The translations under genes and the position numbers were made by a program. Positions 24,025-33,465 of a stretch of 64,000 nt of DNA are shown here, one piece after another. The notes under the pieces are model-generated. The model saw only the letters and a program-made list of their open reading frames with translations, was not told where the DNA came from and searched no databases. The stretch's first letter is position 1. Every line of letters starts with the position of its first letter. Source of the stretch: DASQHW01 sp038209365 (lineage in GTDB: Bacteria; Actinomycetota; Acidimicrobiia; IMCC26256; PALSA-610); assembly GCA_038209365.1 (NCBI GenBank), contig JBBQXS010000012.1, positions 1 to 64,000 on the forward strand. Reading direction: 5' to 3'.

Positions 24025-25221
24025 TCATGTCATTTCGAGCGACAGCATCTTGATCGCGTTGCCGCGCACGATCTTGTAGACGATGTCGTCCGACAGGTGA
24101 CCCATCATCTCGAGCGCAACCCTCTTCGTGTCGGGCCACGTCGAGTCGGTGTGCGGGTAATCGGTCTCGAAGGTGATGTTGTCGACGCCGACTCGCTCCA
24201 GCGATTCCAGGCCGTGCCGGTCCCGGAAGAAGCAGCCGTACACATGGTCGAAGTAGTACGTCGACGGTGGCTCGGGCACGATGTCCTTCACGCCGCCCCA
24301 CGCGCGGTGCTCGCGCCAGACGTCGTCGGCCCGCTCGAGCACATACGGCAGCCACCCGATCTGGCCCTCGGAGTACGCGAGCTTCAGGCGCTCGAAACGC
24401 ACGAGCACGCCCGAGAACAAGAAGTCTGACAGTGATGCCATCGCGTTGTTGAAGCTCAAGGTCGCGGCGACCGCGATGGGCGCGTCGGCCGACGTCGCCG
24501 GCATCTGTGACGAGGATCCGATGTGCATGCACACGACCGTGTCGGTCTCCTCGCACGCGGCGAAGAACGGATCCCACTCACCCGAGTGGATCGACGGCAG
24601 GCCCAGCTTGGGAGGAATCTCGCTGAAGCACACGGCGTGGACGCCGCGCGCGGCGTTCCGCTGCACCTCGGCGGCAGCGAGCCGCGCGTCCCAGAGCGGC
24701 ACGATCGGCAGGGGGATGAGGCGGCCTTTGCTGTCGCCACACCACTCCTCGACCATCCAGTCGTTGTACGCGAGCACGCACGCGTGCGCGAGCTCGCGTT
24801 CTTTGGCCTCGAGAAACGTCTGGCCGCAAAATCGCGGGAACGTGGGGAACGAGAGCGACGCCTCGACCCAGTTCAACTCCATGTCGTCGACCCGGGCCTT
24901 GGGCTCGTAGCATCCGGGACGCATCTCGTCGTAGGTGATCGGCGACATCGTCATGTCATCGCGGTCGAACCCCACCGCCGCGACATGGCGCTTGTTGATG
25001 TAGACGAGGTCCTCGTACACCCAGCAGTCCGCGAGCGGGCCGTCGGCGTCGAACGTCTGCTCGTAGGTGCCGCCCCCGACGTGGCGCATCGTGCCGATCC
25101 CACGCCGCTCGACGTGCGGACCCCGTTCCTTGAACTTGGCCGGCAGCCAGGTCTCCCAGACGTGCGGTGGCTCGACGACGTGGTCGTCCACGCTGATGAT
25201 CTTGGGGAGGTCGGCCTGCAT
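24025..25221 (-). CDS. Amidohydrolase-2 family metal-dependent hydrolase
   Basis: 398 residues from ATG 25221 (GGGAG upstream; ATG 25263 is an alternative). TIM-barrel protein with 'SVDDHVVEPP', 'MHIGSSS' and 'ETDYPHTDSTWP', the metal-site pattern of an actinobacterial amidohydrolase-2 group related to decarboxylases such as ACMSD. It is a clear paralogue of the protein at 32175. It should hydrolyse or decarboxylate a small acid. Convergent with the peptidase gene (7-bp gap). Confidence 0.82.
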   Translation of the reverse strand: MQADLPKIISVDDHVVEPPHVWETWLPAKFKERGPHVERRGIGTMRHVGGGTYEQTFDADGPLADCWVYEDLVYINKRHVAAVGFDRDDMTMSPITYDEMRPGCYEPKARVDDMELNWVEASLSFPTFPRFCGQTFLEAKERELAHACVLAYNDWMVEEWCGDSKGRLIPLPIVPLWDARLAAAEVQRNAARGVHAVCFSEIPPKLGLPSIHSGEWDPFFAACEETDTVVCMHIGSSSQMPATSADAPIAVAATLSFNNAMASLSDFLFSGVLVRFERLKLAYSEGQIGWLPYVLERADDVWREHRAWGGVKDIVPEPPSTYYFDHVYGCFFRDRHGLESLERVGVDNITFETDYPHTDSTWPDTKRVALEMMGHLSDDIVYKIVRGNAIKMLSLEMT

Positions 25222-25358
25222 ACGGCTCCCGGCGGCGGGCGGATCTGGTCGTGAGTCCTGCATCGAGGAGACCGACGCACTGTACGCGCGGGAACGATCG
25301 AGAGTCCGAATGCAACGTCTTGCTTCGGGCCTTCAACCGTTGCAAGGGTGTCGGCCAC

Positions 25359-27692
25359 ATGGAACTCTCGCCGCCGCCCTTGCGCGTCCTGCTCGCTCTC
25401 GGTCTCGTGAGCGCGTGCGTGCTCGCTCTACAAGTCGTGTTCACGCGGCTGTTGTCGGCTGTACTCGCGTATCACTTCAGCTTCCTGGCCATCTCCCTTG
25501 CCCTCCTCGGTACAGGGACCGGTGCCCTCCTCGTCTACATGCGACCAGGCTGGTTCGAAGGAGCATCTCTCGAGCGCGTGCTCGCACGGTGGACCGCGGC
25601 ATACGCGTTGCTCCTCTTCGTCCTTCCGCTCGTGGTCGTGCATCTCGACTTCGATGACAGCGACGGCCTCACCGTGAAATTCGCCGCGAACGTGGCGGCG
25701 GCCTGCGTACTCGCGGCGGTCCCGTCCTTGGCGGCCGGCGTCGTCGTCGCGCTGGCGATGCGTGGCTACTCCAACGTGATCGGGCGCGTCTACGCGTTCG
25801 ACCTCGTGGGCGCCGCGCTCGGCGCGCTCGCGGTGGTACCCCTGCTTCGCTGGCCGGCTCCCGATCTCATCGTCGTGCTGGGCGCAGTGGCCGCTCTCGC
25901 GGCCGTGATGTTCGCCGGCCCGGCGGCAAAGGAGCGCGTCGCCGGGATCGGCGTGATCGGCGTGGGTGTCGTCTTGCTCTTCGTCGCCGCGGCGAGCTCC
26001 GTGCTCCACCTGCCCGGACTACAAGGGCGCGACTCGATTCAGGTGACCGACCGTTGGGGTCCGCTGGCCCGCGTGCAGGCCTGGTCGTTCCCGGGCGCGC
26101 CAACGCCTCACACTCCGTCCGGCGCGGTGTTCTACGACCGGGTGTACGCACCGGTGTACGGATCCGTCGACGGTCAGCTCCCGAGCTGGGAGGGCATGTT
26201 GACGGGTCCGCAGAGCATCGCGTTCGTACTGCGCCGCGACGCGAACGCGCTGGTGATCGGCGGGGGCGGAGGGCGCGACATCTATACGGCGCTCTCGAGT
26301 GGTGCGCGACACGTCGACGTGATCGAGCTCAACGGCATCATCCGGGATGCCGTCGACAAGGACCTCGCGCAACGATCCGGGCGTCCGTACTCCCGCACGC
26401 GCGTGAGCACTTCCATCGGTGATGGCCGCTCGGTGCTCGCGGCGCGCGACACCAAGTACGACGTGATCCACATCGGGTTCACGGACACCCTGAGCGCAAA
26501 CGCCGCCGCCGGCTTTGCGCTCAGCGAGAACAACCTCTACACGACGGAGGCGTTCCAGGAATACTTCGATCACCTCACCGATGGGGGCGTGCTGAGCGTC
26601 TCGCGCCTCGACAAGCTCGTCGGCGACGAGGCGATGCGCGCAACGATTCTCACACTCGGTGCACTGCAGAAGCGTGGCATCGCGGATCCCGAGCGCAACA
26701 TTGTCGTCGTTCGCGGACGCGACTTCTTCGGCGGGACGTTCGAGACGATCTTGGCGAGGCTGAAACCGTTCACGCGCGAAGACGTCACGCGCATCGGCGC
26801 GCTCGCGGACGATCGCGGACTGGGCATCACATTCGCGGCCGGCGGCCCGTACCAGGACGCGTGGAAGGACCTGGCCGCGGCGAAGAACTGGCAGGAGTTC
26901 TGCCACTCCTATCGACTCGACGTGTGCCCGCCCACCGACGACAAGCCGTTCTTCTTCAACATGCGCCGGCTCTCCGAGGTCGGCTCGGCTCGACCCGCCG
27001 GCTACGCGTACTCCGTGGATCCCACCGACCTGCTCATGCTGACGCTCGGGGTGCTCGCGGTGCTGTCGGTCATCGGTTTCTTGCTGCCGCTCCCTTTCGG
27101 CCCCGGCGCAGGGGGACGGCCGAGCCTCACGTCGCTGGTGTACTTCGTCGCGATCGGGCTCGGCTATCTCGTCCTGGAGATCGTGCTCGTCCAGCGGTTC
27201 GTGTTGTTCCTCGGATATCCCACGTATGCGCTGTCGGTCGTGTTGTTCTCGTTGCTGCTCTTCACCGGGCTCGGGTCGTACCTGTCGTCGCGATTCTCGA
27301 GAAGTCGCGCGCTCCTGACCGGCGCGCTCGTCGCAGCGGTGGCACTGATCGCGGTTTCAGCCTTCGGGCTCCAATGGCTCTTGCGCAGCTTGATCGACCT
27401 TCCCTTCGCGGCGAGAGTCATCGTTTCGATCGCGATCATCGCGCCCTTCGGCGTCCTCCTCGGTGTGCCGATGCCTGTCGGGCTCCAGCGCCTGCAACAG
27501 CTCCACCCTCACGGCGTCCCCTGGGCGTGGGGCGTGAACGGCATCGCGTCCGTGCTCGCGTCGGTGCTCGGTGTCGCCGTCGCCATCTTCTACGGCTTCG
27601 CAGTCGCGTCGCTGGTGGCCGCCGCGTGCTACGCCTTTGCGCTCGGCCACGCCCTCATCGGTCGCTGGCCGGCCGCCGCGCCGCCTCCATGA
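25359..27692 (+). CDS. Spermidine-synthase-like membrane protein
   Basis: 777 residues. An N-terminal block of about seven membrane helices (residues ~8-215) is followed by a cytoplasmic methyltransferase-like domain with the SAM motif 'ALVIGGGGGRDIYTAL' and 'YDVIHIGFTDT', then about six more helices (~550-770). This is the layout of large 'spermidine synthase' membrane proteins of unknown reaction; the acidic residues of true aminopropyltransferases are not clearly present. AAGGGTG precedes ATG 25359. Confidence 0.75.
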   Translation: MELSPPPLRVLLALGLVSACVLALQVVFTRLLSAVLAYHFSFLAISLALLGTGTGALLVYMRPGWFEGASLERVLARWTAAYALLLFVLPLVVVHLDFDDSDGLTVKFAANVAAACVLAAVPSLAAGVVVALAMRGYSNVIGRVYAFDLVGAALGALAVVPLLRWPAPDLIVVLGAVAALAAVMFAGPAAKERVAGIGVIGVGVVLLFVAAASSVLHLPGLQGRDSIQVTDRWGPLARVQAWSFPGAPTPHTPSGAVFYDRVYAPVYGSVDGQLPSWEGMLTGPQSIAFVLRRDANALVIGGGGGRDIYTALSSGARHVDVIELNGIIRDAVDKDLAQRSGRPYSRTRVSTSIGDGRSVLAARDTKYDVIHIGFTDTLSANAAAGFALSENNLYTTEAFQEYFDHLTDGGVLSVSRLDKLVGDEAMRATILTLGALQKRGIADPERNIVVVRGRDFFGGTFETILARLKPFTREDVTRIGALADDRGLGITFAAGGPYQDAWKDLAAAKNWQEFCHSYRLDVCPPTDDKPFFFNMRRLSEVGSARPAGYAYSVDPTDLLMLTLGVLAVLSVIGFLLPLPFGPGAGGRPSLTSLVYFVAIGLGYLVLEIVLVQRFVLFLGYPTYALSVVLFSLLLFTGLGSYLSSRFSRSRALLTGALVAAVALIAVSAFGLQWLLRSLIDLPFAARVIVSIAIIAPFGVLLGVPMPVGLQRLQQLHPHGVPWAWGVNGIASVLASVLGVAVAIFYGFAVASLVAAACYAFALGHALIGRWPAAAPPP

Positions 27693-27752
27693 CGGTACGT
27701 CGGCCGCGCGGCGCCGGAACTCGGGTCAGCGCGGTGACCAACGGTGCACCCG

Positions 27753-27758
27753 TAAGCT
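27753..27758 (+). promoter_or_regulatory. -10 box of the FadE pair-ligase operon (leaderless)
   Basis: TAAGCT ends 9 nt before GTG 27768; no ribosome binding site is present. Confidence 0.5.
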
Positions 27759-27767
27759 TCCGGCCTC

Positions 27768-28901
27768 GTGGAGCTGCGTTACTCCGAAGCCGACGAAGCA
27801 TTTCGTGCGGGCCTGCGCTCGTGGCTCGATACGGCGCTGCCGGCGCTCGCGCCCCAGCCCCCACGAGACGCGTGGGACGAGCGGCGCAAGTGGGACACCG
27901 ACTGGCAGCGCCGCCTGTTCGACGCGGGCTACGCGGGCCTGCACTGGCCCAAGGAGTACGGCGGGCGGGGGGCGTCGCCGTCGGAGCAGCTGATCTTCTA
28001 CGAGGAGACTGCCCGGGCGAAGGCGCCGTACGTCGGGGTGAACTTCGTGGGGACCCTGCACGCGGGCCCGACGCTGATCGAAGAAGGCTCCGACGCGCAG
28101 AAGGCCGAGCACCTGCCCAAGATCTTGCGGGGCGACGAGGTGTGGTGCCAGGGCTTCTCGGAACCGAACGCGGGCTCCGATCTCGCGTCGCTGCGCACTC
28201 GCGCCGTGCGTGACGGCGACGACTACGTGCTCGACGGCCAGAAGATCTGGTGCTCGTTCGGCAACATCGCCGACATCGGCGAGTTCCTCGTGCGTACCGA
28301 CCCGGACGCGCCCAAGCACAAGGGCATCTCGTGGCTGATGTTGCCGATGCACCTGCCGGGCATCGAGGTGCGCCCGATCAAGACCGTGCTCGGCAGCTCG
28401 GAATTCTGTGAGGTCTTCCTGAACGACGTTCGCGTCCCGGTCGAGAACCGGGTCGGCGCCGAGAACGACGGCTGGCGGATCACGAACGTCACGCTGAAGT
28501 ACGAGCGCGGTACGGCCTTCGTGAGTGAGCTCGTCGACTCCATGCGACTCTGCGAGGGCCTCGCGCGCACCGATGGCGCGCACGACGAGCGAGCGCTCGG
28601 CCGCAGCATCGCCGAGTTCGACGCGCTGTGGTCGCTCACCAAGCGCAACGTGTCGCAGGCGGCACGTGGCACGACCGGGCCGGGAGCGATGGTGATGAAG
28701 CTCGCGTACTCGGAGGCGCGGCAGCGGTTCGGTGAACTGTGCATGCGAGTTCTCGGCCGCGACGCCCTCCACATCGACGACAACGAGCTCGTCGAGGAGC
28801 GCTTGCGCGTGCTCGCGCTGACGATCGCGGCCGGCGCGTCGCAGATTCAGCGCAATATCATCGGCGAGCGATTGTTGGGTCTGCCGCGGGAGCCCAGGTA
28901 G
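27768..28901 (+). CDS. Acyl-CoA dehydrogenase, large-type subunit
   Basis: 377 residues, GTG start. 'CQGFSEPNAGSDLASL' and 'GQKIWCSFGNIADIG' are the flavin-binding signatures; the C-terminus has 'AAGASQIQRNIIGERLLGLP', where the Glu that is the base in medium-chain enzymes is Ala. In actinobacterial steroid-type FadE heterotetramers the base lies elsewhere or in only one subunit. The next gene, 2 bp on, is a smaller FadE, so the two likely form a heteromer oxidising a branched or cyclic acyl-CoA. Confidence 0.87.
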   Translation: MELRYSEADEAFRAGLRSWLDTALPALAPQPPRDAWDERRKWDTDWQRRLFDAGYAGLHWPKEYGGRGASPSEQLIFYEETARAKAPYVGVNFVGTLHAGPTLIEEGSDAQKAEHLPKILRGDEVWCQGFSEPNAGSDLASLRTRAVRDGDDYVLDGQKIWCSFGNIADIGEFLVRTDPDAPKHKGISWLMLPMHLPGIEVRPIKTVLGSSEFCEVFLNDVRVPVENRVGAENDGWRITNVTLKYERGTAFVSELVDSMRLCEGLARTDGAHDERALGRSIAEFDALWSLTKRNVSQAARGTTGPGAMVMKLAYSEARQRFGELCMRVLGRDALHIDDNELVEERLRVLALTIAAGASQIQRNIIGERLLGLPREPR

Positions 28902-28903
28902 TC

Positions 28904-29809
28904 GTGGATCTCGAGCTCTCCGACGACCAGGTCGCGTTGCAAGGCGCAATCGCATCGCTCCTCGCGGCCCGCATCCCGATGGAACGCGTGCGCGCCGGTT
29001 TCGATCGCGCCATGTTCGACGAGCTCGCCCGGGGCGGGGTGTTCACGCTCCGCAAGGACGGATTCTCCTGGGCCGACTGCGTGATCGTGATGGAACAGCT
29101 CGGCCGGTGTTGCATCCCCGGGCCGATCGTGCCCTCGCTGTTGCTCGGCGACGGCCGTATCGCCGGCACCGCATCGAATGACCCGCCGCGGATCTGGATC
29201 GAGCACCTCCATGCGCTGGATGTCATCGTCGTCGACGAGCATCCTCCGAAGATCGCCGATGCCGAGGACGTGCGCGCCGAGCCCTCGCCGTGGCCGCTGG
29301 ACCCGCTCACACCGGTGTCGTGCACGGACGCATTGCCCCGTCTCGAGCCGCTCGATCTCGTCCTTCCGGAGTGGCACCTTGCGGGCGCGACCCTCACGGC
29401 CGCGTTCCAGCTCGGGCTGGCCGACCGTCTGGTGGAGATGGCGGTCGCGTACGCGAAAGAGCGCGTGCAGTTCGACCGGCCGATTGGATCGTTCCAAGCC
29501 GTGAAGCACATGTGCGCGGACATGTTGACCCGCACCGAGGTTGCGCGCGCGGCGGTCTACGCGGCCGGCGCGAAGCTCGACGAAGGACCCGACCGTCCGG
29601 GCTTCGACCGGCTGGTGTCCGGCGCCAAGATCGTCGCGGGAGAGGCGGCGATCGCGAACGGGAAGGCCGCAACGCAGGTGTTCGGTGGCATGGGGTTCAC
29701 GTGGGAGGTCGATGTGCATCTGTACCTGAAACGGGCGTGGGTCCTCGACACGCATTTCGATACTGCCGAACGGCACGCCGAGGTGCTTGCCGCGATGGTC
29801 GCGTCATGA
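28904..29809 (+). CDS. Acyl-CoA dehydrogenase, small-type subunit
   Basis: 301 residues, GTG start 2 bp after the larger subunit. Middle domain is reduced, but the C-terminal helical domain is intact: 'YAKERVQFDRPIGSFQAVKH' and 'QVFGGMGFTWEVDVHLYLKR'. Such short FadE proteins pair with a large one to build a shared active site. ATGA overlap couples it to the ligase gene. Probably part of one acyl-CoA oxidation module. Confidence 0.84.
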   Translation: MDLELSDDQVALQGAIASLLAARIPMERVRAGFDRAMFDELARGGVFTLRKDGFSWADCVIVMEQLGRCCIPGPIVPSLLLGDGRIAGTASNDPPRIWIEHLHALDVIVVDEHPPKIADAEDVRAEPSPWPLDPLTPVSCTDALPRLEPLDLVLPEWHLAGATLTAAFQLGLADRLVEMAVAYAKERVQFDRPIGSFQAVKHMCADMLTRTEVARAAVYAAGAKLDEGPDRPGFDRLVSGAKIVAGEAAIANGKAATQVFGGMGFTWEVDVHLYLKRAWVLDTHFDTAERHAEVLAAMVAS

Positions 29810-31410
29810 CCCGGCCGCAGACCACGGTGCTCGACGCGCTCACCCACCGGCTCCGGCACGAGCCGGACACGCGGTACCTCGATTTCGAAGGCGAGCAGTA
29901 CACGGCCCGGAGGATGGACGAGGAGTCGACACGGCTCGCGCACGCGCTCGGGGAGATGGGCGTCGGGCACGGCGACCGCGTGGCCACGCTGCTCGGGAAC
30001 CGCGCCGAGCAGGTCGTCAGCTTCCTCGCCGCGTTGAAGCTCGGCGCCGTGCAAGTTCCGATCAACACCGCCTACAAGGGTGCGTTCCTCCGCCATCAGC
30101 TTTCCGATTCCGGCGCGCGGGTGTTCATCGTGCAGGGCGACTTCGTGTCGCGGGCGGCCGAGGTCGTCAGCGATGCGACGACGCCCGACCTCGCGCACGT
30201 CGTCGTCGTCGATCCGCCGGACGCCGTGATCGACGCCGTGCCGGCCGTGTCCTGGGACGACGCGCTGGACTCGGGAAGCGACCTCGCGTTCGATGCGGCG
30301 AAGGTGCGCCCGGGCGACCTCGCGTGCTTCATCTACACGGCGGGTACGACCGGTCCATCCAAGGGCTGCATGTTGTCGCACAACTACGTCGTGAGCCTCG
30401 CAGACCAGATCGCGCGCGCGTGGGACCGAAAGCCGGACGACATCGTGCTGACTCCGTTACCGCTGTTCCATTTCAACGCGATCACGGTGTGCGTCGTCGG
30501 TTCGTTGCTGACGGGGGGAAGCGCCGCGATCGAGCGCCGGTTCTCGGTGAGCAACTTCTGGCCGGAGGTGCAGCGCACCGGCGCAACGATGGTGAGCATG
30601 CTCGGCTCGCTCGCGATCCTGATCGCGAACGCCGACGACCATCCGGATCAGCACGGGCACCGCCTGCGTTTGTGCGCGGCCGCGCCGATGCCGCCCGACA
30701 CCGACCGCGCGTGGCGGGAACGATTCGGCTGCAAGACCTTCAGCGGCGGGTACGGCCTCACGGAGGCATCGCTGGTCTCGATGCTCGATGCGGGCGAGCC
30801 GAACAAGCCGGGCGCGTCCGGCAAGCCGAACCGCCACGAGTTCGAGGTGATGCTCGTCGACGACGACGACGTCGAAGTTGCGACCGGCGAAGTGGGCGAG
30901 ATCGTGTGCCGGCCGACGGGCCCGAACCTCATGTTCGCGGGCTACTGGAACCGTCCCGACGCGACCGTCGAGGCGACGCGCAACCTGTGGTTCCATACGG
31001 GCGACCTCGGCCGCCTCGACGAAGACGGCTACCTGTACTTCGTGGACCGCAAGAAGGACGCGCTACGGCGGCGCGGCGAGAACATCTCCAGCTTCGAGAT
31101 GGAAAAGGTGCTGTACGGGCACGAGGCAATCCGCGACGCGGCGGTGCACGCGGTGCCGAGCCCGATCGGTGAGGACGACGTCAAGATCACGGTCGTGCTG
31201 CAAGAAGGCGCCGCGGTCACCGAGGAGGACCTCTGCCGCTGGGTGGCAGAGCGGGTGCCGTTCTTCGCGATTCCTCGCTACGTGGAATTCCGTGACGACC
31301 TGCCCCGCAATCCGGTCGGGCGGGTCCTCAAGTACCAGCTCCGAGACGAAGGCGTGACGCCGGCGACATGGGACCGCGAGGACGCAGGCGTGACGTTCGA
31401 GCGCCGATGA
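29806..31410 (+). CDS. AMP-forming acyl-CoA ligase (CaiC-like)
   Basis: 534 residues. P-loop variant 'FIYTAGTTGPSKGCM', 'GGYGLTEASL', 'LWFHTGDLGRLDEDGYL', 'RRRGENISSFEMEKV'. The usual adenylation Lys position near the C-terminus reads 'NPVGRVLKYQL', with Arg in place of Lys and a Lys two residues later, as in some carnitine/crotonobetaine-type ligases. It should supply the acyl-CoA for the two FadE subunits encoded just upstream. Confidence 0.85.
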   Translation: MTRPQTTVLDALTHRLRHEPDTRYLDFEGEQYTARRMDEESTRLAHALGEMGVGHGDRVATLLGNRAEQVVSFLAALKLGAVQVPINTAYKGAFLRHQLSDSGARVFIVQGDFVSRAAEVVSDATTPDLAHVVVVDPPDAVIDAVPAVSWDDALDSGSDLAFDAAKVRPGDLACFIYTAGTTGPSKGCMLSHNYVVSLADQIARAWDRKPDDIVLTPLPLFHFNAITVCVVGSLLTGGSAAIERRFSVSNFWPEVQRTGATMVSMLGSLAILIANADDHPDQHGHRLRLCAAAPMPPDTDRAWRERFGCKTFSGGYGLTEASLVSMLDAGEPNKPGASGKPNRHEFEVMLVDDDDVEVATGEVGEIVCRPTGPNLMFAGYWNRPDATVEATRNLWFHTGDLGRLDEDGYLYFVDRKKDALRRRGENISSFEMEKVLYGHEAIRDAAVHAVPSPIGEDDVKITVVLQEGAAVTEEDLCRWVAERVPFFAIPRYVEFRDDLPRNPVGRVLKYQLRDEGVTPATWDREDAGVTFERR

Positions 31411-31439
31411 TCCAGCACGGCGAGCAATGAATGCGGCGG

Positions 31440-32178
31440 TCAGCGCCGGCGCGCTTTCCAGATCCATTCGGCAGGCCAGCGGCGCGCCCACTTGACGGGC
31501 GCGAAGTCCCCGTAGGTGGTGGTCGCGGCTGCGGGCGCGCACAGCTCGAAGAGATCCTCGATCTCGAACCCGTGCTCGCGCAGCAGTCGTATCCAAACGC
31601 TTGCCGGCAACGACCAGTCGATCGTGCCTTCATCGAACTCCATGCGACCGAGGTCGGCGAACGGTAGGCAGAGCTTCCGAGTTTGTCGCTGCTCCTTCCG
31701 GTTCCATGTGAGGTACAGCAACGGGTGGGTCGCGGAGAATGCCAGCGTCCCGCCGCGCCGAAGGACACGCGCGCACTCGGGCACGATCACGGCCGGCTCG
31801 CAGAAGCTCAGCGCGCCGTGGTCACAGAACACGACATCGAAGGCGGCCTCCGCAAACGGCAGTTGCTCGCCGTTCGCGAGGACGAGGGGGAGCGTCGGGG
31901 AGGCCGCGCGCGCGTGCGCGAGCTGCGCGCCCGAAAGGTCGAGGCCGACGAGCCGCGCGCCGGCCCGCAAGCGCGACAGACCAATGGGCGGCGCCACATC
32001 CGAGCTCGAGGACGTCGAGCCCGTCCACCTCGCCGAGCACCCGCAGCTCGGACTCGGGAGCGCGGTACGCCCCCCAGGCGAGCGGCGCGCGCGCCAAGAC
32101 GTCGCCGTGTGCGTGTTGATACGCGTCGGCGTCCGCGTCCCAGAACCCTCGGTTGTGCGAGACGTGATCAGGTGTCAC
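31440..32178 (-). pseudogene. Class I SAM methyltransferase with a frameshift
   Basis: The N-terminal part (GTG 32178, GTGA overlap with the upstream gene) carries the SAM motif 'DVLELGCGAAHWSVALA'. The rest continues in another frame with 'ARLVGLDLSGAQLAHAR', 'FDVVFCDHGAL' and 'PECARVLRRGGTLAFSATHP'. The switch falls near 31961-31972, where removing one base or adding two would restore one protein of about 245 residues. It may be a true mutation or an assembly error. Family is the UbiE-like methyltransferases. Last gene of its operon. Confidence 0.75.
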
Positions 32179-33452
32179 GCCGTGGCGGTGAACCCGGCCA
32201 GCGTCATCGGGTGATCGTGCTCGACGCGTCGACCCTTCGCGACGATGGAGACGTCGTGGCCGGCGGCCTCGGCCCGCAACGCGCCGACCGTGCACTTGTC
32301 GCGCGGGCGGATCGCGAACGGGTCGAACTGGAAGAACCGCATCGCGTTGAGGTGCGTGATCTCGTCGATCTCGTCGTCGGTGAGGTCGGTCGGCGCGAAG
32401 CCCTGCATCAGCCGCTCGGGCGCGTTCGGCCAGATCGCATCGCTGTGCGGGTAATCGGTCTCGATACAGATGCGACTCGTGCCGATCTCGCGTGCGTGGC
32501 GGACGCCGAAGTCGTCTTCGATGTAGCAGAGGATCACGCGCTCGAGGAACACCTCGCTCGGCATCCGGCCGCCGAAGTCCGCATGCGTCCACGCGTTGTG
32601 CGTCAGATACGTGTGGTCGAGCCGTTCCAGGAAATAGGGAATCCAGCCGATCCCGCCTTCGGAGAGCGCGATCGTGACGTTCGGGAACTTGCGGATCACC
32701 GGCGAGAAGATCACGTCGGCGGCGGCCTGCACGATGTTCATCGGCTGCAGGGTGATCATCACGTCGACCGGCGCGTCCATCGCGGTGATCGCCAGCTTCG
32801 ACGACGAGCCGATGTGCATACAGACGATCGTGCGCTCGTCGTCGCACGCCTGCCAGAAGGGATCCCACGAGTCGGAATGCAAGCTCGGCAGCCCGAGCGG
32901 TACGGGGTTCTCCGGAAACGTGATCGCGTGGCAGCCCTTCTTCGCGACGCGACGTACCTCGTCGGCGATCGCCTCCGCGTCCCAGATCGGCGGGATCGCG
33001 AGCGGGATGAAGCGGTCGGGCGCAGCTCCGCACCAATCCTCGATGTGCCAGTCGTTGTACGCGCGGCACAGGGCGAGCGCCGCGTCCTTGTCGTCCAGCG
33101 CGGCGAACAGGCGGCCCGCGAAGCCGGGGAGAGACGGGAAGTTGAGCGAGCCGAGCAGCCCGTTCGCCGACATGTCGAGCACTCGCTGTTGCACGTCGTA
33201 GGTGCCCGCGCGCAGCTCTTCGAAGCTCGTCGGGTCCATCCCGAACTCCTCGGGCGGCCGCCCGGAGACCGCGTTGAGCCCGACGTTGGGGATGTCGAAG
33301 TCGAGGAACTTCCACCGATCGGTGCCGTCGGGTTGGCGTTCGACTCTCGGCGCGATGTCCTTGTACTTCGCGGGCACGTGGTGCTCGAACACGTCGGGCG
33401 GTTCGACGACGTGGTCGTCGACGCTGACCAGGATCATGTCCTCGAGGCGCAT
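32175..33452 (-). CDS. Amidohydrolase-2 family metal-dependent hydrolase
   Basis: 425 residues. 'VSVDDHVVEPPDVF', 'CMHIGSSSK', 'SEGGIGWIPYFLERLDH' and 'ETDYPHSDAIWP' mark the same group as the protein at 24025, including its metal ligands. Likely hydrolysis or decarboxylation of a small carboxylate. It follows the D-aminoacylase-like gene by 9 bp, whose stop codon is part of a TAAGCT box that could drive this gene separately. Confidence 0.83.
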   Translation of the reverse strand: MRLEDMILVSVDDHVVEPPDVFEHHVPAKYKDIAPRVERQPDGTDRWKFLDFDIPNVGLNAVSGRPPEEFGMDPTSFEELRAGTYDVQQRVLDMSANGLLGSLNFPSLPGFAGRLFAALDDKDAALALCRAYNDWHIEDWCGAAPDRFIPLAIPPIWDAEAIADEVRRVAKKGCHAITFPENPVPLGLPSLHSDSWDPFWQACDDERTIVCMHIGSSSKLAITAMDAPVDVMITLQPMNIVQAAADVIFSPVIRKFPNVTIALSEGGIGWIPYFLERLDHTYLTHNAWTHADFGGRMPSEVFLERVILCYIEDDFGVRHAREIGTSRICIETDYPHSDAIWPNAPERLMQGFAPTDLTDDEIDEITHLNAMRFFQFDPFAIRPRDKCTVGALRAEAAGHDVSIVAKGRRVEHDHPMTLAGFTATA

Positions 33453-33459
33453 ATCCGGG

Positions 33460-33465
33460 AGCTTA
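33460..33465 (-). promoter_or_regulatory. Possible internal -10 box overlapping a stop codon
   Basis: TAAGCT on the minus strand starts with the TAA stop of the upstream gene and ends 7 nt before ATG 33452. It would give a leaderless internal transcript. Confidence 0.35.

Noticed and set aside
25311..25344. TGCAACG/CGTTGCA inverted repeat before the spermidine-synthase-like gene
   Set aside because: Only 7-bp arms 20 nt apart, within what chance can give; no related site was seen nearby.
31960..31990. Programmed ribosomal frameshift in the methyltransferase gene
   Set aside because: No slippery heptamer or clear downstream structure is seen; an indel explains the data more simply.
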